Positions 6,687 to 7,231 of a stretch of 7,231 nt of DNA are shown in pieces (the first letter of the stretch is position 1; every line of letters starts with the position of its first letter). Position numbers and translations under genes: made by a program. The notes under the pieces were generated by a model. That model did no database searches and was not told where the DNA came from. It was given only the letters and a program-made list of their open reading frames with translations. This stretch comes from Thermodesulfobacteriota bacterium (lineage in GTDB: Bacteria; Desulfobacterota; Desulfocorpusculales; Desulfocorpusculum): the NCBI GenBank assembly GCA_028275295.1, contig JAPWUY010000085.1:1-7231 (forward strand), in the 5' to 3' direction.

Positions 6687-7231
6687 CCTATACCCGTCGC
6701 CGTTGTTTCCCGTGAATCGGTGCCATCCTGTCCCCTGGGTTCAACGGGTGTCGGTGGCGCTCAAGGGCCCACAATGCACCAAATCTTGTTGACTGCCCTC
6801 CAGGGAGAGGGGACGATCGGAAAGGCTCCCATCAACGCTTTTCGAGTGCGTATTCGTGAAAGCAATGTAGGGATCGCAGTGGGCGAGATGCGATGATTCT
6901 CAAACGGTCTTCCTGGTCCCCGCTGAGTAACATGGCTCCTTCGCTTCAGGCAGAGGGTGCCGCGGTCTTTGGGGCCTCGGGGTGGTGCCCGGCATGGAGG
7001 GCCAGCTTCACGAGCTCAGCACCTTTTCGGCCCTTCCTGAAGGACAGTAGTAGCTCAGGTCCATGGGTCTTCTTCCCATCGTCCCAACACCTTGGAGTTT
7101 ATAAGGTCGGAAGAGGGGACCCTCCGAACTACCCTTATGGTTCTCGTTGTTCCCCGACTCGCCTCTTTTCGCTACCTGAGCCCCGTGGTGGCCAATTGTT
7201 CGTCCAAGGCTTTTCGGAGCGTGAAGATTGT
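6687..7231. other. Gene-free stretch upstream of the CO oxidation promoter
   Basis: I could not support a gene in these 545 nt. Two frames run open to the window edge: a plus-strand frame from an ATG at 6932 (100 codons, no ribosome site) and a minus-strand frame ending in TGA at 7008-7010 (73 codons to the edge). They overlap on opposite strands, resemble no family I know, and have Ser/Pro- or Gly/Arg-rich compositions like random frames. No tRNA, insertion-sequence ends or CRISPR repeats are seen. Either frame could become credible with more sequence to the right. Confidence 0.5.

Noticed and set aside
6737..6765. GGTTCAA resembling a tRNA T-loop
   Set aside because: The flanking bases do not form the 5-bp T stem, and no acceptor or anticodon arms can be built around it.
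6837..6863. Imperfect inverted repeat with GCTTT and AAAGC arms
   Set aside because: Only five outer pairs hold, with poor continuation inward, so it is too weak to call.
6932..7231. Plus-strand frame open to the window edge (100 codons)
   Set aside because: The ATG lacks a ribosome site and the product is rich in Ser and Pro with no recognisable motif. Kept only as a note for anyone with more sequence.

Overview
The window reads as chromosomal DNA from an anaerobic bacterium. Every recognisable gene lies on the minus strand. Strong Shine-Dalgarno sequences precede the genes, and a near-consensus sigma-70 promoter (TTGACA, 18 bp, TATACT) precedes the first one. The gene content (Ni-Fe carbon monoxide dehydrogenase, a probable pyrophosphate-linked phosphofructokinase) fits a strict anaerobe such as a sulfate reducer, syntroph, acetogen or relative. 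The sequence alone does not fix a phylum.

In the direction of transcription (right to left) the layout is as follows. (1) 6503-7231 has no convincing gene. It holds the promoter of the CO cassette at 6645-6674, a leader of about 136 nt with two inverted repeats, and an unexplained upstream stretch. (2) 2845-6502 is a tight three-gene operon: cooS (CO dehydrogenase catalytic subunit), cooF (ferredoxin-like subunit with four [4Fe-4S] motifs) and an FAD/NAD(P)-dependent oxidoreductase (FNOR). The intergenic gaps are 13 and 3 nt. (3) 1986-2844 is 859 nt without a supportable gene. It includes a weak hairpin after the FNOR gene and a possible promoter for the next gene. (4) 825-1985 is a 6-phosphofructokinase with the residues expected of the PPi-dependent type. 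(5) 1-751 is a beta-hydroxyacid dehydrogenase (3-hydroxyisobutyrate dehydrogenase / tartronate semialdehyde reductase family) whose C-terminus lies outside the window.

The CO cassette makes a coherent pathway. CooS oxidises CO with water to CO2 and passes two electrons at a time through its B and D clusters. CooF carries them, and the FNOR most likely delivers them to NAD(P)+ (or runs in reverse). No energy-conserving hydrogenase, acetyl-CoA synthase, nickel-insertion factor (CooC) or CO-sensing regulator (CooA/RcoM) is visible, so any of these must be encoded elsewhere. The gene trio is a known arrangement and not a new system.

The most notable signal is a break in codon usage. The pfk and hydroxyacid dehydrogenase genes use AGA/AGG for 37 of 42 arginines (hand count), whereas the FNOR and cooF genes use CGN for 30 of 45. 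Together with the long gene-free stretches on both sides of the cassette, this suggests that the CO operon was acquired separately from its neighbours, or that the contig is a misjoin.
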